Positions 36,383 through 45,408 of a stretch of 64,000 nucleotides of DNA are shown here, in pieces. A program made the position numbers and the translations under genes. The stretch is from positions 108,719-172,718 of the forward strand of contig CAVZSO010000006.1 of NCBI GenBank assembly GCA_963777975.1. Reading direction: 5' to 3'. Position 1 is the first letter of the stretch. Every line of letters begins with the position of its first letter. Source of the DNA: CSP1-4 sp963777975 (GTDB taxonomy: Bacteria > Chloroflexota > Limnocylindria > Limnocylindrales > CSP1-4). Below the pieces are notes generated by a model. That model was given only the letters and a program-made list of their open reading frames with translations. It was not told the origin of the DNA and made no database searches.

Positions 36383-37209
36383 GCGACGATCGGCCGACAT
36401 CGCAAGATCCCCTGCCCCTCCCCACCGACCTCGAGGCCAGCCTCGTCATCAGCCGCCATGGCGAGTCGACGTGGATCACCGAGGGGCGCTTCCAGGGCGC
36501 CGCCGACCCGCCGCTCTCAGGGCTCGGCGAGCAGCAGGTCGTCCTGCTGGCGACGCGCCTCTCGGACCGGCGTCGGCCACCGGCGGTACCGATCCCGGTC
36601 GGCCCACCGGTGGCGATCTGGCACTCGCCGTTGACTCGCACGACCGCCACGGCGTCGGCCATCGGGGCCGCCCTGGCCGTGCCCCTGACGCCCGAGCCAG
36701 ACCTGCGCGAGATCGCCCAGGGCGACTGGGAGGGCCGCCTCGTGGCCGAGATCCTGGCCTCCGACGGTGAGCGACTTCGAACCTGGCGTCACCGGCCGGT
36801 CGGCCATGAAGCACCTGGCGGCGAACGGCTCTTCGATGCCGACGTCCGTGCCCGGCGCGCGCTGGCCCGCATCGTAGCGGCGCTGACCGAGGCCAGCCGG
36901 GCGATGGGCGGCGGCGATCCCGATCGCGCCCCCGTCATCGGCTACGGCGGACCGCCAGCGACGCGGCCGTGGGGCCTCGTCGTCGGCCATGACGGCCTGC
37001 TGCGAGTGGCCATGCTGGCGCTCCTGGGGCTGCCGCTGGAGCGATTCTGGACGTTCCCCTTCGTGCCCGCCGGTATCACCGTCATCGAGTTCCATGGCGG
37101 GATGACCATCGTTCGAGCCCATGATCTCGACGACCACCTGGCGCCCCTCCAGGCCGCTGGCGCGGCAGACCTCGCAGCGCGGCCGGATGCCCGCGAGGGC
37201 GCCCTCTGA
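36379..37209 (+). CDS. Histidine-phosphatase-superfamily protein, possible phosphoserine phosphatase
   Basis: The 276-residue phosphoglycerate-mutase-like enzyme has the catalytic motif ISRHGESTWITEGRFQG, HSPLTRTTATA, GDWEGR and the second histidine in VVGHDGLLR. The family includes metal-independent phosphoserine phosphatases (iPSP of Hydrogenobacter). Its ATGA overlap with serA, and the aminotransferase gene before that, make phosphoserine the best substrate guess. Compared with short family members it carries an insert of about 25 residues before the second His. It is the last gene of the operon and converges on the transglutaminase gene. Confidence 0.85.
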   Translation: MSDDRPTSQDPLPLPTDLEASLVISRHGESTWITEGRFQGAADPPLSGLGEQQVVLLATRLSDRRRPPAVPIPVGPPVAIWHSPLTRTTATASAIGAALAVPLTPEPDLREIAQGDWEGRLVAEILASDGERLRTWRHRPVGHEAPGGERLFDADVRARRALARIVAALTEASRAMGGGDPDRAPVIGYGGPPATRPWGLVVGHDGLLRVAMLALLGLPLERFWTFPFVPAGITVIEFHGGMTIVRAHDLDDHLAPLQAAGAADLAARPDAREGAL

Positions 37210-37258
37210 CGCGGGACCGACGCCATCGCGCGGACGCGCGCGGCGTGAGACCGGATCG

Positions 37259-39604
37259 TCAGCGCATCCGGCGCCTGGGCCGGCGGAAGACGAGCGCCAG
37301 CAGGCGGACCCGGATGCGTCGGTAGGCGTGTCGGACGGCGAGCAGCACGTCCGGAGCGGGCGTCCGTCGCGCGTACTGCGTCTCGACCTTGACGCGAGCG
37401 ACCAGCGCCAGCTCGTCGCGGGCGGCGGGGATGACCTCGCCCAGCGCATCCGCGTACTCGTAGGCGGTCTGCGTCGGCCGCTGCCCGTAGCCGAAGCGAG
37501 CCGCCAGGCGCGCCACGCCCCCGAAGACGACGTCGGGCGCCGGTGAGGGTCGCCGTCGCTCCCTGACCGAGTAGGCGGCGATCCCGACTGCGACCATCAG
37601 GAGGCCGACCAGGATGATCGCCAGCAGGCCGCCGGTCGGCCCGCCCGGCGGCACCAGTGGTGCACCGCCTCCGAGCTCGTCCTGGCCGGGCTCGTCGATG
37701 GCGAACGTGCGGGCGGCGGGACTCCCGCTCGGGCCTGTCCCGGGACTGGCGATCGCGACTGGATGTCCGATCGGCAGCTCGGTCGCCACGCCGCCGCGCT
37801 CGCGCGTCTGGCTGCCGGGTGTGGGGTCGAACTGGACCCAGCCCTCACCCGGAAAGAAGACCTCGACCCAGGCATGCGCCGACGCACGGTCGACCTGCCA
37901 GACCCCGTCCGTCTGCTCTTTGCCCGGCAGGTAGCCCATCGCCAGCCGCGCCGCCACCGCGTTCTGGCGCAGGAGCATGACCATGGCCGAGGCGAACTGC
38001 TGGCAGAAGCCCTTGCGGACGCCCGGCTTCAGGAAGCAGTCGATGAGCTGGCCGGAGTCGCACAGGCCGGTCACGTTCGTCTGATAGCGGAAGCCGTTGG
38101 CCGGATCGCGCAGGTAGGCCTGCGTCGCCTCGGCGATCGCGAAGTTGGTCCGCTTGTCTGCCGGGATGCTGACCAGGATGTCCTTGGCCACGTCCATGGT
38201 CGTCTGGCCGATCGAGCCGGGCACGATCTCGCCGTACGGCTCGATGTACGACGGGTACACCCCGTTGATCGCATCCAGCCTGGCCTGGTTGAGGCCCTCG
38301 TCCGCGTTGATCCGGCGCACGAGCGCCGAGACGACGTAGCGGTCGCCCTCGCGCAGGCCGTCGGCGAACGAGGCGCTCTGGAATGGACCGCCCTCCCCTT
38401 TCAATGTCACGTTGACGGCCCGGTCGGCGATCGTCTCCGGTGCCTCGGGCGAGAGCACCGAGTCGCCGCTCGGCTGGATGGCGGTGAACTCGACATCGAT
38501 CGGATCGCGGGTCGCGAACTCGACGCCCTCTCGCGGCGTGGCGCCAAGGATCTCGTCGCCCGGCTCGACGCGGACGCCGACGCGATCGGTCTGGTCCCAG
38601 TTCGATCCGTTGAACCGGTCGTACGTCGCGACCCGCCAGTAGTGGGCCTTGCCGTCGCTCGGCTTGGCCAGGTAGGCGACGGCGGGATCGCTCTCCCAGC
38701 GGCTCTGGATGGCCATGCTCGTGCCGAACAGGCTGTTCGGGCCGCGCGCCGGCGCCGTCAGCCCGCCGACCCACTGGTTGAGCTGTTGGCCCAACGACGC
38801 CAGCTCGCTCTGGTGGCTCCGCCACATGCCGGCCAGTGGATCCGAGCTGGCGACCGTCGTCAGCAGCACGGCGCCGATGACGGCCACGGCCACGAAGGTC
38901 AGGCCGCTGCGCATGAAGAGGCCAGACACGTGCCCGGCATCACCGATCCGCCGTCGCAGCCAGCCACTGCGTTGCTCGTCGAGGTTGGCGCGCACGAGGA
39001 GCAACAACCCGGCGGTGGCGAAGATGACGAGGTACCCGAAGAGGAACTCGAAGCTCAGCGAGATGTTCGCCAGCAGGAGGAGACCGAGCACGACCAGGGC
39101 ATCCATCGGGCGATGGCGGCGGAAGACCGCGAACGCGGCGTAGGCGCCCGTCGCCCAGGCGATGCATCCGGTCACGAGCAGGAACGCGGAGGTCTCGGGT
39201 GAGCGCACCTGGCGGACGAACAGGTCGACCCCGAAGCGATCGAGCGAGGCGCTCAGATCCTGGATCCGGGCAGTCAGCTCGGCCGCGCTCGAGTTGACGC
39301 CTGCCACCAGCACGATCACGAACGCTGCGCCGATGCCGGCACCGACCAGATGGACGAGTGCGGCTGGCAGCTTCGACTTGGCGCCCACGAAACCCCACGC
39401 GCCACCGGCCAGGAGCACGAACGGCAGGAACCCGGTGCGGCTGTCGCCGGCGACCGTCGTCCCCACCCAGCGTGCGCTGTCGACGGCGATGCCAAGCGCC
39501 AGGAGCATGACCACGAAGAGCGCCACGGCGGTCCAGCCCTCGGCTGGTGACAGGTCCGGCCCCTCCGACTCGTCGAAGCCGCGCGCCGCCCCGTAGGTGC
39601 TCAT
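37259..39604 (-). CDS. Membrane-bound transglutaminase-like protein
   Basis: The 781-residue protein has six or seven N-terminal membrane helices (to ~235), an extracytoplasmic region, and a transglutaminase core with Cys in RKGFCQQFASA (~532), His in ASAHAWVEVF (~576) and Asp in WVQFDPTPGS (~591). A further membrane helix near 640 and a cytoplasmic DUF4129-like tail follow. Such proteins are usually encoded with DUF58 and MoxR genes, as here, and may remodel extracellular protein or peptide links. Its start overlaps the DUF58 stop by four bases. Confidence 0.92.
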   Translation of the reverse strand: MSTYGAARGFDESEGPDLSPAEGWTAVALFVVMLLALGIAVDSARWVGTTVAGDSRTGFLPFVLLAGGAWGFVGAKSKLPAALVHLVGAGIGAAFVIVLVAGVNSSAAELTARIQDLSASLDRFGVDLFVRQVRSPETSAFLLVTGCIAWATGAYAAFAVFRRHRPMDALVVLGLLLLANISLSFEFLFGYLVIFATAGLLLLVRANLDEQRSGWLRRRIGDAGHVSGLFMRSGLTFVAVAVIGAVLLTTVASSDPLAGMWRSHQSELASLGQQLNQWVGGLTAPARGPNSLFGTSMAIQSRWESDPAVAYLAKPSDGKAHYWRVATYDRFNGSNWDQTDRVGVRVEPGDEILGATPREGVEFATRDPIDVEFTAIQPSGDSVLSPEAPETIADRAVNVTLKGEGGPFQSASFADGLREGDRYVVSALVRRINADEGLNQARLDAINGVYPSYIEPYGEIVPGSIGQTTMDVAKDILVSIPADKRTNFAIAEATQAYLRDPANGFRYQTNVTGLCDSGQLIDCFLKPGVRKGFCQQFASAMVMLLRQNAVAARLAMGYLPGKEQTDGVWQVDRASAHAWVEVFFPGEGWVQFDPTPGSQTRERGGVATELPIGHPVAIASPGTGPSGSPAARTFAIDEPGQDELGGGAPLVPPGGPTGGLLAIILVGLLMVAVGIAAYSVRERRRPSPAPDVVFGGVARLAARFGYGQRPTQTAYEYADALGEVIPAARDELALVARVKVETQYARRTPAPDVLLAVRHAYRRIRVRLLALVFRRPRRRMR

Positions 39605-40872
39605 ACGCGCACCCCCGCCCCGACCGGCCCGCGGCCCACGAGCAACTCGCCGAGCTTGGTGGCCGGGACCACGGGATAGCAGGCGACGTCGTGCTCGGCG
39701 AGGGCGTGCCGCATCGCGCGCGCGGCCCGTTCCTGTTCCTCGAGCACGTCTGGTGCCGCGGCTTCGCGGCCGGTGGCGCGCCGACCATAGGCGTCGTACG
39801 CGGCCCGATCAAGGAGGCAGACGGCGGCCGAGATGCCACGGCCGCGAAGGGTGCCCAGCGGCCGCACCCAGGCACGATCGACCGATGGCGTGATGACGAC
39901 CGCGGTCATGCCCCGCCGGATGCGCGGCATGGCGGCCAGGATGGTCTCGACCAGCGGGCTCGAGCCGTCGGCGCCGACGGCCGCCAGGAGGGACATGATC
40001 TTCTGGTTCTGGCGGCCGCCTCGATCGGCTGGCAGGGTCGTGATCCGCTGGGCGGCGATGGTCATGCCGACGGCCCGGTTCTCGAGCAACGCGTGCGCCG
40101 CCAGGCTGGCAGCCACCCTGACCGCAGACTCGAGCGTCGACTCGTCGCCCACTCCCGCCTGCACATGCCTGTCCAGGTCGAGGATGATCCACAGGTCGGC
40201 GGTCTGCTCGAGGTCGAACTCCTTGACCTGCAGCTCGCCCTGTCGCGCCGTGCTCTTCCAGTGGATCCGGTTGTAGGCGTCGCCGGGGGCGTAGGGCCGG
40301 ACGGAGGTGACGAGCGGCGTGGTCTGCATCGTGCGCTCGGGCATCGAGCTCGAGCCCTCGAGGGTGCTGGCCGGCAGCCGCCAGCGCGGCAGTGGCTCGA
40401 CCCTCGGGTAGACGGTCACCGCCGTGCCGGTGCCGACCGTGGCCGAGGCCTCGAAGAGGCCGAACGGATCGCCGGTCCGGATGACCAGCGGATCGACCCG
40501 GAAGTGACCGCGGGCGGAGAGCGGCACGCGGGCCGCCCAGGCGCGCTCGGCGCGCGGGCCGAGGGCCAGGGCACGGCCAGGCAGGGGCACCGGCAAGGTC
40601 GTCGGATTGTGCAGCTCGAGCCAGAGCTTGGGGATCCGCTCGGCGTTGCGGACGGTGTACGTCACGCGGAGCGTCTCGCCGACGGCGGCGGTCACCCGGT
40701 CGAGGGCGTAGCCCGCCTCGAGGTCGGCCAGGCCGAAGCGGGTCACGACATAGGCACCACCGATGACGAGGATGCCGAGGTAGACCAGGAAGAAGAGGAA
40801 CGTCGCACCGGTCGAGAAGGCCGCGATGAGCAACGCTCCGCTGACGATGACGATGGGCAGCCGACGCAGCAC
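39601..40872 (-). CDS. DUF58 domain protein
   Basis: The 423-residue protein has two N-terminal membrane helices (about 7-40), an immunoglobulin-like stretch, and the DUF58 hallmark YAPGDAYNRIHWKSTARQGE followed by a von-Willebrand-like fold (DLWIILDLDRHVQAG). DUF58 proteins pair with MoxR ATPases in an assembly or chaperone system. The MoxR gene ends 20 bases upstream and the transglutaminase gene overlaps downstream, a standard three-gene arrangement. Confidence 0.93.
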   Translation of the reverse strand: MLRRLPIVIVSGALLIAAFSTGATFLFFLVYLGILVIGGAYVVTRFGLADLEAGYALDRVTAAVGETLRVTYTVRNAERIPKLWLELHNPTTLPVPLPGRALALGPRAERAWAARVPLSARGHFRVDPLVIRTGDPFGLFEASATVGTGTAVTVYPRVEPLPRWRLPASTLEGSSSMPERTMQTTPLVTSVRPYAPGDAYNRIHWKSTARQGELQVKEFDLEQTADLWIILDLDRHVQAGVGDESTLESAVRVAASLAAHALLENRAVGMTIAAQRITTLPADRGGRQNQKIMSLLAAVGADGSSPLVETILAAMPRIRRGMTAVVITPSVDRAWVRPLGTLRGRGISAAVCLLDRAAYDAYGRRATGREAAAPDVLEEQERAARAMRHALAEHDVACYPVVPATKLGELLVGRGPVGAGVRV

Positions 40873-40892
40873 GGTGCGGGGCGCCTTCGCGA

Positions 40893-41861
40893 TCAGGCCG
40901 GCCGGACGCCGGATCGGTCCTGCCCGGCGGTCGCTTCGATGGGCACCGACTCCAGCAGCTCACGCACGATCGTGCCTTGCTCGACATCACGGATGGTGGC
41001 CGCCGTGCGCATGATCAGGCGATGCGCGATGGCCGGCTCGGCGACGGCTTTCACGTCGTCGGGGATGACGTAGTCGCGGCCGTGCAGCGCGGCGTACGCC
41101 TGGCCGGCGCGATAGAGGGCCAGCGAGCCGCGCGGCGAAGCGCCGAGGTAGACGTCAGGATGCGTCCTGGTGGCGTTCACCAAGCGCACGATGTAGTCGC
41201 TGATGGTCGAGTCGACATAGACCTCCCGAACGGCGCTCTGGGCCGACTGGAGCTCCTCGAGCGAGGCCGCCTCGCCGAGCTCTTCGAGGGGATGGGCGCG
41301 CTTCTGCTCGTCGAGGATGACGATCTCCTCGAGCGGCGCCGGGTAGCCCAGGTGGAGGCGGAGCATGAACCGGTCGAGCTGAGCCTCGGGCAACGCGAAG
41401 GTGCCCTCGTATTCGATGGGGTTCTGGGTGGCGATGACGAGGAACGGCGAGGGCATCGGATAGGTCGTGCCGTCGATCGTCGCCTGGCGCTCCTCCATGC
41501 ACTCGAGCAGGGCGGACTGGGTCTTGGGGGTCGCCCGGTTGATCTCGTCGGCGAGCACGATCTGGGCCATGATCGGCCCGGGCCGGAACTCGAACTCCTG
41601 CGTCTTCTGGTTGAAGATGGAGAGCCCGGTGACGTCCGAGGGCAGCATGTCCGGCGTGAACTGGATCCGTCGGAAGGAGCAGCCCAGGCTCCGGGCGATG
41701 GCCTTGGCGAGCACGGTCTTGCCGGTGCCAGGCACGTCCTCGATCAGCAGATGGCCTTGGCAGAGCAGCGCCACCAACGCGAGGCGGACCTCTTCGTGCT
41801 TGCCTACGATGACGCGCTCGACGTTGGCGATGACCTTTTCGCCGGCTTCCTGGATGGGCAT
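40893..41861 (-). CDS. MoxR-family AAA+ ATPase
   Basis: The 322-residue AAA+ protein has Walker A EDVPGTGKTVLAKAI, Walker B IVLADEINRATPKTQ, ATQNPIEYEGTFALPEAQLD and the sensor region SPRGSLAL. It is proposed to act as a chaperone activating client complexes together with the DUF58 protein encoded next. GGAGG precedes ATG 41861. A hairpin separates it from pbpA, so it is probably its own transcription unit. Confidence 0.95.
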   Translation of the reverse strand: MPIQEAGEKVIANVERVIVGKHEEVRLALVALLCQGHLLIEDVPGTGKTVLAKAIARSLGCSFRRIQFTPDMLPSDVTGLSIFNQKTQEFEFRPGPIMAQIVLADEINRATPKTQSALLECMEERQATIDGTTYPMPSPFLVIATQNPIEYEGTFALPEAQLDRFMLRLHLGYPAPLEEIVILDEQKRAHPLEELGEAASLEELQSAQSAVREVYVDSTISDYIVRLVNATRTHPDVYLGASPRGSLALYRAGQAYAALHGRDYVIPDDVKAVAEPAIAHRLIMRTAATIRDVEQGTIVRELLESVPIEATAGQDRSGVRPA

Positions 41862-41941
41862 CGGCGGCCGTCCTCCGCAGCGGTGCTGAGCGCCGTCTCC
41901 CCGGCGCGGTCCCCGATGGTACGCCAGACCGTCCAGGCCGT

Positions 41942-41959
41942 CGTGTCAGGCGGCTGACA
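41942..41959 (-). terminator. Hairpin after the fhaA-fhaB-ftsW-pbpA group
   Basis: GTGTCAG (41942-41948) pairs with CTGACAC (41953-41959) across a four-base loop, 13 bases after the pbpA stop and before the moxR start. Likely the end of the cell-wall operon. Confidence 0.5.
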
Positions 41960-41972
41960 CCGTCGGCGACGA

Positions 41973-43505
41973 TCAGTGCTGAAGGTCGAGCCAGGCGCCC
42001 ATCAGCTGGCCACCGAGTGGCACCGCGGCCTCGCTCCCGGTGCCGCCACCTTCGATGATGACCGCGACCGCGATGGTCGGGTCGCCGGCCGGCGCGAAGC
42101 CGATGAACCAGCTGTCTGGCCGCCCGCTGCCGCCCAGCTCGGCCGTGCCGCTCTTGCCTGCGGTGGGCACGCCCGGGATCTTCGCCTTGCCGGCATAAGG
42201 ACGGCCGAGCTTGCTCTCGACGGCCGCTCGCATGGCCCGGGCGATCGACTCCGCACGGCCCCGATCAAGGACCTGGCGCCAGAGGCTCGGCTCGACCCGA
42301 TCGACCGACCCGTCGGCGGCACGCAGCCCGTCGACGACGTGCGGCGCCATGAGCGAGCCTCGCTCGGCGATGGTCGCCGCCACGAGCGCCATCTGGAGCG
42401 GTGTCGCCTGGGTCTGGCCCTGCCCGTAGGCGGCATTGGCCAGCTCCACGTCGTCGACGAATCCATCGCCACCGTCAAGGGTGCTGGTCGCCGTCGGCAC
42501 GTCGAAGGGGATCGGCGCGCCGAAGCCGAGGCGTGCGCCCCAGGCCAGGAACGGGTCGCCACCGATGTTCAGGCCCGTGTGCGCGAAGTAGATGTTGCAG
42601 GAGACCGCCGTGGCATCCTCCAGCGCGAGAGCCTGGTCGCCGGTCTGCGGATGATGGCCGTCGCGGACCTTGAAGCCACCGACCGGCATGCCCGTCTTCT
42701 CCTCAGCCGGCTGCGTCGGATAGACCGTCTGCGGCGTGATGGCGTCGCTCCCCAGCCCCGCCACCGCGGTCACCATCTTGAGCACGGAGCCCGGCGTATA
42801 GACGCCGCGGGTGGTCCGGTCGAGAAGCGCCGAGCTGGCCTCTGGCCGATCGAGCAAGGACTGGAAGTAGGTGGCGCCGGTCGCGGGATCGACGATCAGG
42901 TTGGGGTCGTAGGTCGGCGTGCTGGCCATGGCCAGGATGCGCCCGGTGGCCGGTTCGATGGCCACGATCGCGCCACGCTCACCGCGCAGCAGCCGCATCG
43001 CCCGGCGCTGCAGCCGCAGGTCGAGCGACAGGAGCAGGTCCCGTTGGTCGTAGGGATCGTGCCGCAGCTTGCGCAGCAGCCCACCGCCGACGCCGCCGTC
43101 GCCGATGCCGAGGAGCTGTGGGCCATAGCTCCGTTCCAGGCCGGAGGCCCCGAAGCGCGAACTGAGGTAGCCGAGCAGCGGCTCTGCCTCCGGATGCGGG
43201 TAGTGCCGGATGTAGCCGCCCTCGCCGTCCCGCACGCTCTCGGCCAGGACGACGCCGCGGGCGTCGACGATCTGGCCGCGCGGTGCCTCACGGGCGGCGA
43301 GCACGAGCGGGTTGCCCGGATCGGCGGTCAACCGACCAGCTTCGACGACACCCCACCAGCCGAGGCCGACCCCGATGGCGGCGTAGACGATGAAGAGCCC
43401 CACCCCGACCCGCAGCAGGGCGGGCGCCATGGCCGGCGGCCCACCGCTCGATAGCCGGGCCGGCGATCGCGCGGCATCTGCGCTCGCCCGCACGCGGCGC
43501 CTCAC
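41973..43505 (-). CDS. pbpA: Class B penicillin-binding protein (PbpA-like transpeptidase)
   Basis: The 510-residue protein has one N-terminal membrane helix (about 30-52), a dimerisation region, and a D,D-transpeptidase domain with active-site motifs YTPGSVLK (Ser and Lys), SCN in AVSCNIYF and KSG in AGKSGTAELG. It crosslinks peptidoglycan at elongation or division sites. It is shorter than FtsI and resembles actinobacterial PbpA. ATG 43505 overlaps the FtsW-like stop as ATGA, so the SEDS polymerase and transpeptidase are made together. Confidence 0.94.
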   Translation of the reverse strand: MRRRVRASADAARSPARLSSGGPPAMAPALLRVGVGLFIVYAAIGVGLGWWGVVEAGRLTADPGNPLVLAAREAPRGQIVDARGVVLAESVRDGEGGYIRHYPHPEAEPLLGYLSSRFGASGLERSYGPQLLGIGDGGVGGGLLRKLRHDPYDQRDLLLSLDLRLQRRAMRLLRGERGAIVAIEPATGRILAMASTPTYDPNLIVDPATGATYFQSLLDRPEASSALLDRTTRGVYTPGSVLKMVTAVAGLGSDAITPQTVYPTQPAEEKTGMPVGGFKVRDGHHPQTGDQALALEDATAVSCNIYFAHTGLNIGGDPFLAWGARLGFGAPIPFDVPTATSTLDGGDGFVDDVELANAAYGQGQTQATPLQMALVAATIAERGSLMAPHVVDGLRAADGSVDRVEPSLWRQVLDRGRAESIARAMRAAVESKLGRPYAGKAKIPGVPTAGKSGTAELGGSGRPDSWFIGFAPAGDPTIAVAVIIEGGGTGSEAAVPLGGQLMGAWLDLQH

Positions 43506-44953
43506 CGGACCACCCGCTCGACGCGCCCGGCCGCCGCGCGCGACGCGTCAACGAGCCGGTCCCGCCAGCCGATCGGCTCAGGCGGCATGCCCGGCCGGTC
43601 CTCGACCGCGACGGCCAGCAGCAGGCCAAGGACCACGCCGCCGGCCAGCATCGACGATCCGCCGTACGCGATCCAGGGCAGCGTGATGCCGGTCAACGGG
43701 ATGAGCTTGGCATTGCCGGCCACGATGATGGCGGCCTGGACGACGATGACCAGGGTCAGCCCGGCCGCCAGCAGGGTCCGGAACTCGTCCCGCGCGCCGG
43801 CCGCGATGCGCAGGCCGCGCTCGGCGAAGATGGCATACAGGATGAGGATGGCCAGGCCACCGGCCAGGCCCAGCTCTTCGCCCAGGGCGGCGAAGACGAA
43901 GTCGGTATGGACGGCAGGGATCGATGGGGCGCCACCGACGCCGGGCAGACCGGCCCCGAGGCCGGTGCCGACGACGCCGCCACGGCCCAGCGCGTAGAGG
44001 CCCCGAACGATCTGGAAGCCAGCGCCCTGCGCGGTGGCGAAGGGGTCGAGCCAGATCTGAACCCGTTCCTGCACGTGCGGGAAGAAGGCGACGAGCACGG
44101 CGCCGCCGGCCACGAAGAGGGCCACGCCGATGACCAGCAGGTCGCGCCGCTGGGTGGCGACGTAGAGCAGCACGAGGAAGACGCTGTAGAAGAGGAGCGC
44201 CGCCCCCAGGTCGCGCTGGACGACGACGGTCGCCAGCGCCAGGCCCCACATGACGACCATCGGCAGGAGGTAGAGGAGTGGTGGCAGCCGGATCGGCCCG
44301 AGGCGGGAATCCCGACCCGCCAGGAGCGCCCGATTGTCGGCCAGGTAGGCGGCCAGGAAGACGACCAGGATGATCTTCAGGAGCTCCGAGGGTTGGCCGG
44401 CGAAGGGCCCGAAGCGCAACGTCAGCCGGGCACCGTTGGTCTCGTCGCCGAAGACGAAGACGAGCAGCAGCAGGACGATGCCGGCCACCGCCCAGGTGTA
44501 CTTGTAGGAGCGCAGCAAGAGGTCGTTGCGCAGGCCGACCGCGATGACCGCGGCGATGCCAAGGGAGAGGCCGATCCACAGCAGCTGCAGGGACACCAGC
44601 GGCAGCTCGAGCGACCCGACGCGCTGCACCACGAGGTCCTGCGGCAGCCGGCTCATGAGGAGGATCGAAAGGCCCATCAGCAGACCGACGACGGGCAACA
44701 GGACCTGGTCGCGGCGACGCCCGTCCACGGTCAGCGCCAGGTGGACCAGCGCGAGCATGCCGAGGAGCACGAACAGGGCGCGCGCGTCGCCGATCGTCGG
44801 TCGCTCGGCCTGGGTCGAGGCGAAGCTGACCCAGCCGATGCCGAGGACGACGGCGACGAGGACGAGCAGCCGCGCCTCTCGGCCACGCCATCGGGGGCGG
44901 GCTCGCAGCCGCGGCGTCGCTGCCGGGGCGCTCATCGCGCGACCCGTCGTCAT
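43502..44953 (-). CDS. ftsW: FtsW/RodA/SpoVE (SEDS) peptidoglycan polymerase
   Basis: The 483-residue protein has about twelve membrane helices and SEDS hallmarks: GEELGLAGGLAILILY and the late segment LTGITLPWIAYGGSSML. It polymerises glycan strands with its partner PBP, encoded by the overlapping next gene. Whether it serves elongation (RodA) or division (FtsW) cannot be told from sequence. ATG 44953 is chosen; ATG 44935 is an alternative. It lies ten bases from the FHA-protein gene upstream, in the order seen in actinobacterial cell-wall operons. Confidence 0.92.
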   Translation of the reverse strand: MTTGRAMSAPAATPRLRARPRWRGREARLLVLVAVVLGIGWVSFASTQAERPTIGDARALFVLLGMLALVHLALTVDGRRRDQVLLPVVGLLMGLSILLMSRLPQDLVVQRVGSLELPLVSLQLLWIGLSLGIAAVIAVGLRNDLLLRSYKYTWAVAGIVLLLLVFVFGDETNGARLTLRFGPFAGQPSELLKIILVVFLAAYLADNRALLAGRDSRLGPIRLPPLLYLLPMVVMWGLALATVVVQRDLGAALLFYSVFLVLLYVATQRRDLLVIGVALFVAGGAVLVAFFPHVQERVQIWLDPFATAQGAGFQIVRGLYALGRGGVVGTGLGAGLPGVGGAPSIPAVHTDFVFAALGEELGLAGGLAILILYAIFAERGLRIAAGARDEFRTLLAAGLTLVIVVQAAIIVAGNAKLIPLTGITLPWIAYGGSSMLAGGVVLGLLLAVAVEDRPGMPPEPIGWRDRLVDASRAAAGRVERVVR

Positions 44954-44963
44954 CGGCGGCCGG

Positions 44964-45404
44964 TCATCGGGCGCTCGGGCGGTCGAGCCGGAGCCGCACG
45001 TGGCCGACCTCGAGCTCGTCCCCCCAGGCCATCGGGGATGGCGCCAGGAGCGGTTGCCCGCCGAGGCGCGTCCCGTTGGTGCTGCCGAGGTCCTCGACAT
45101 ACCAGCTCCGGCCGCGAAAGGTGAGCGCGACGTGTCGACCGGAGGCGAAGGTGTCGTCCAGAACGATCGTGTTGTTGACGTCGCGGCCGATGGTGTTGGC
45201 CGCAGCCAGCGGGAATGCGGTGCCGAGGGCTGGATCACCCCCCGGCGAGGCCACCACCACGAGCCGGCCGAGCGGTCGGTCGGCGGCCTCGCTGGCCACG
45301 CGCAGGTCGCGGCGGAGGGTGCGGATGACGACGATGAGGAAGGCATACAGGCCGCCAAGGAACGCCAGCCGCATGACCCATAGGGTCAGATCGAGCGGGT
45401 CCAT
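44964..45404 (-). CDS. fhaB: FhaB-like membrane FHA-domain protein
   Basis: The 146-residue protein has an N-terminal membrane helix (about 8-27) and an FHA domain with NTIGRDVNNTIVLDD, SGRHVALTF and DLGSTNGTRLGG, which carry the phosphothreonine-binding Arg, Ser and Asn positions. FhaB (FipA) in actinobacteria links Ser/Thr kinase signals to division. It starts four bases after fhaA stops. No PstP phosphatase gene lies next to it, unlike in mycobacteria. Confidence 0.9.
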   Translation of the reverse strand: MDPLDLTLWVMRLAFLGGLYAFLIVVIRTLRRDLRVASEAADRPLGRLVVVASPGGDPALGTAFPLAAANTIGRDVNNTIVLDDTFASGRHVALTFRGRSWYVEDLGSTNGTRLGGQPLLAPSPMAWGDELEVGHVRLRLDRPSAR

Positions 45405-45408
45405 GCGA

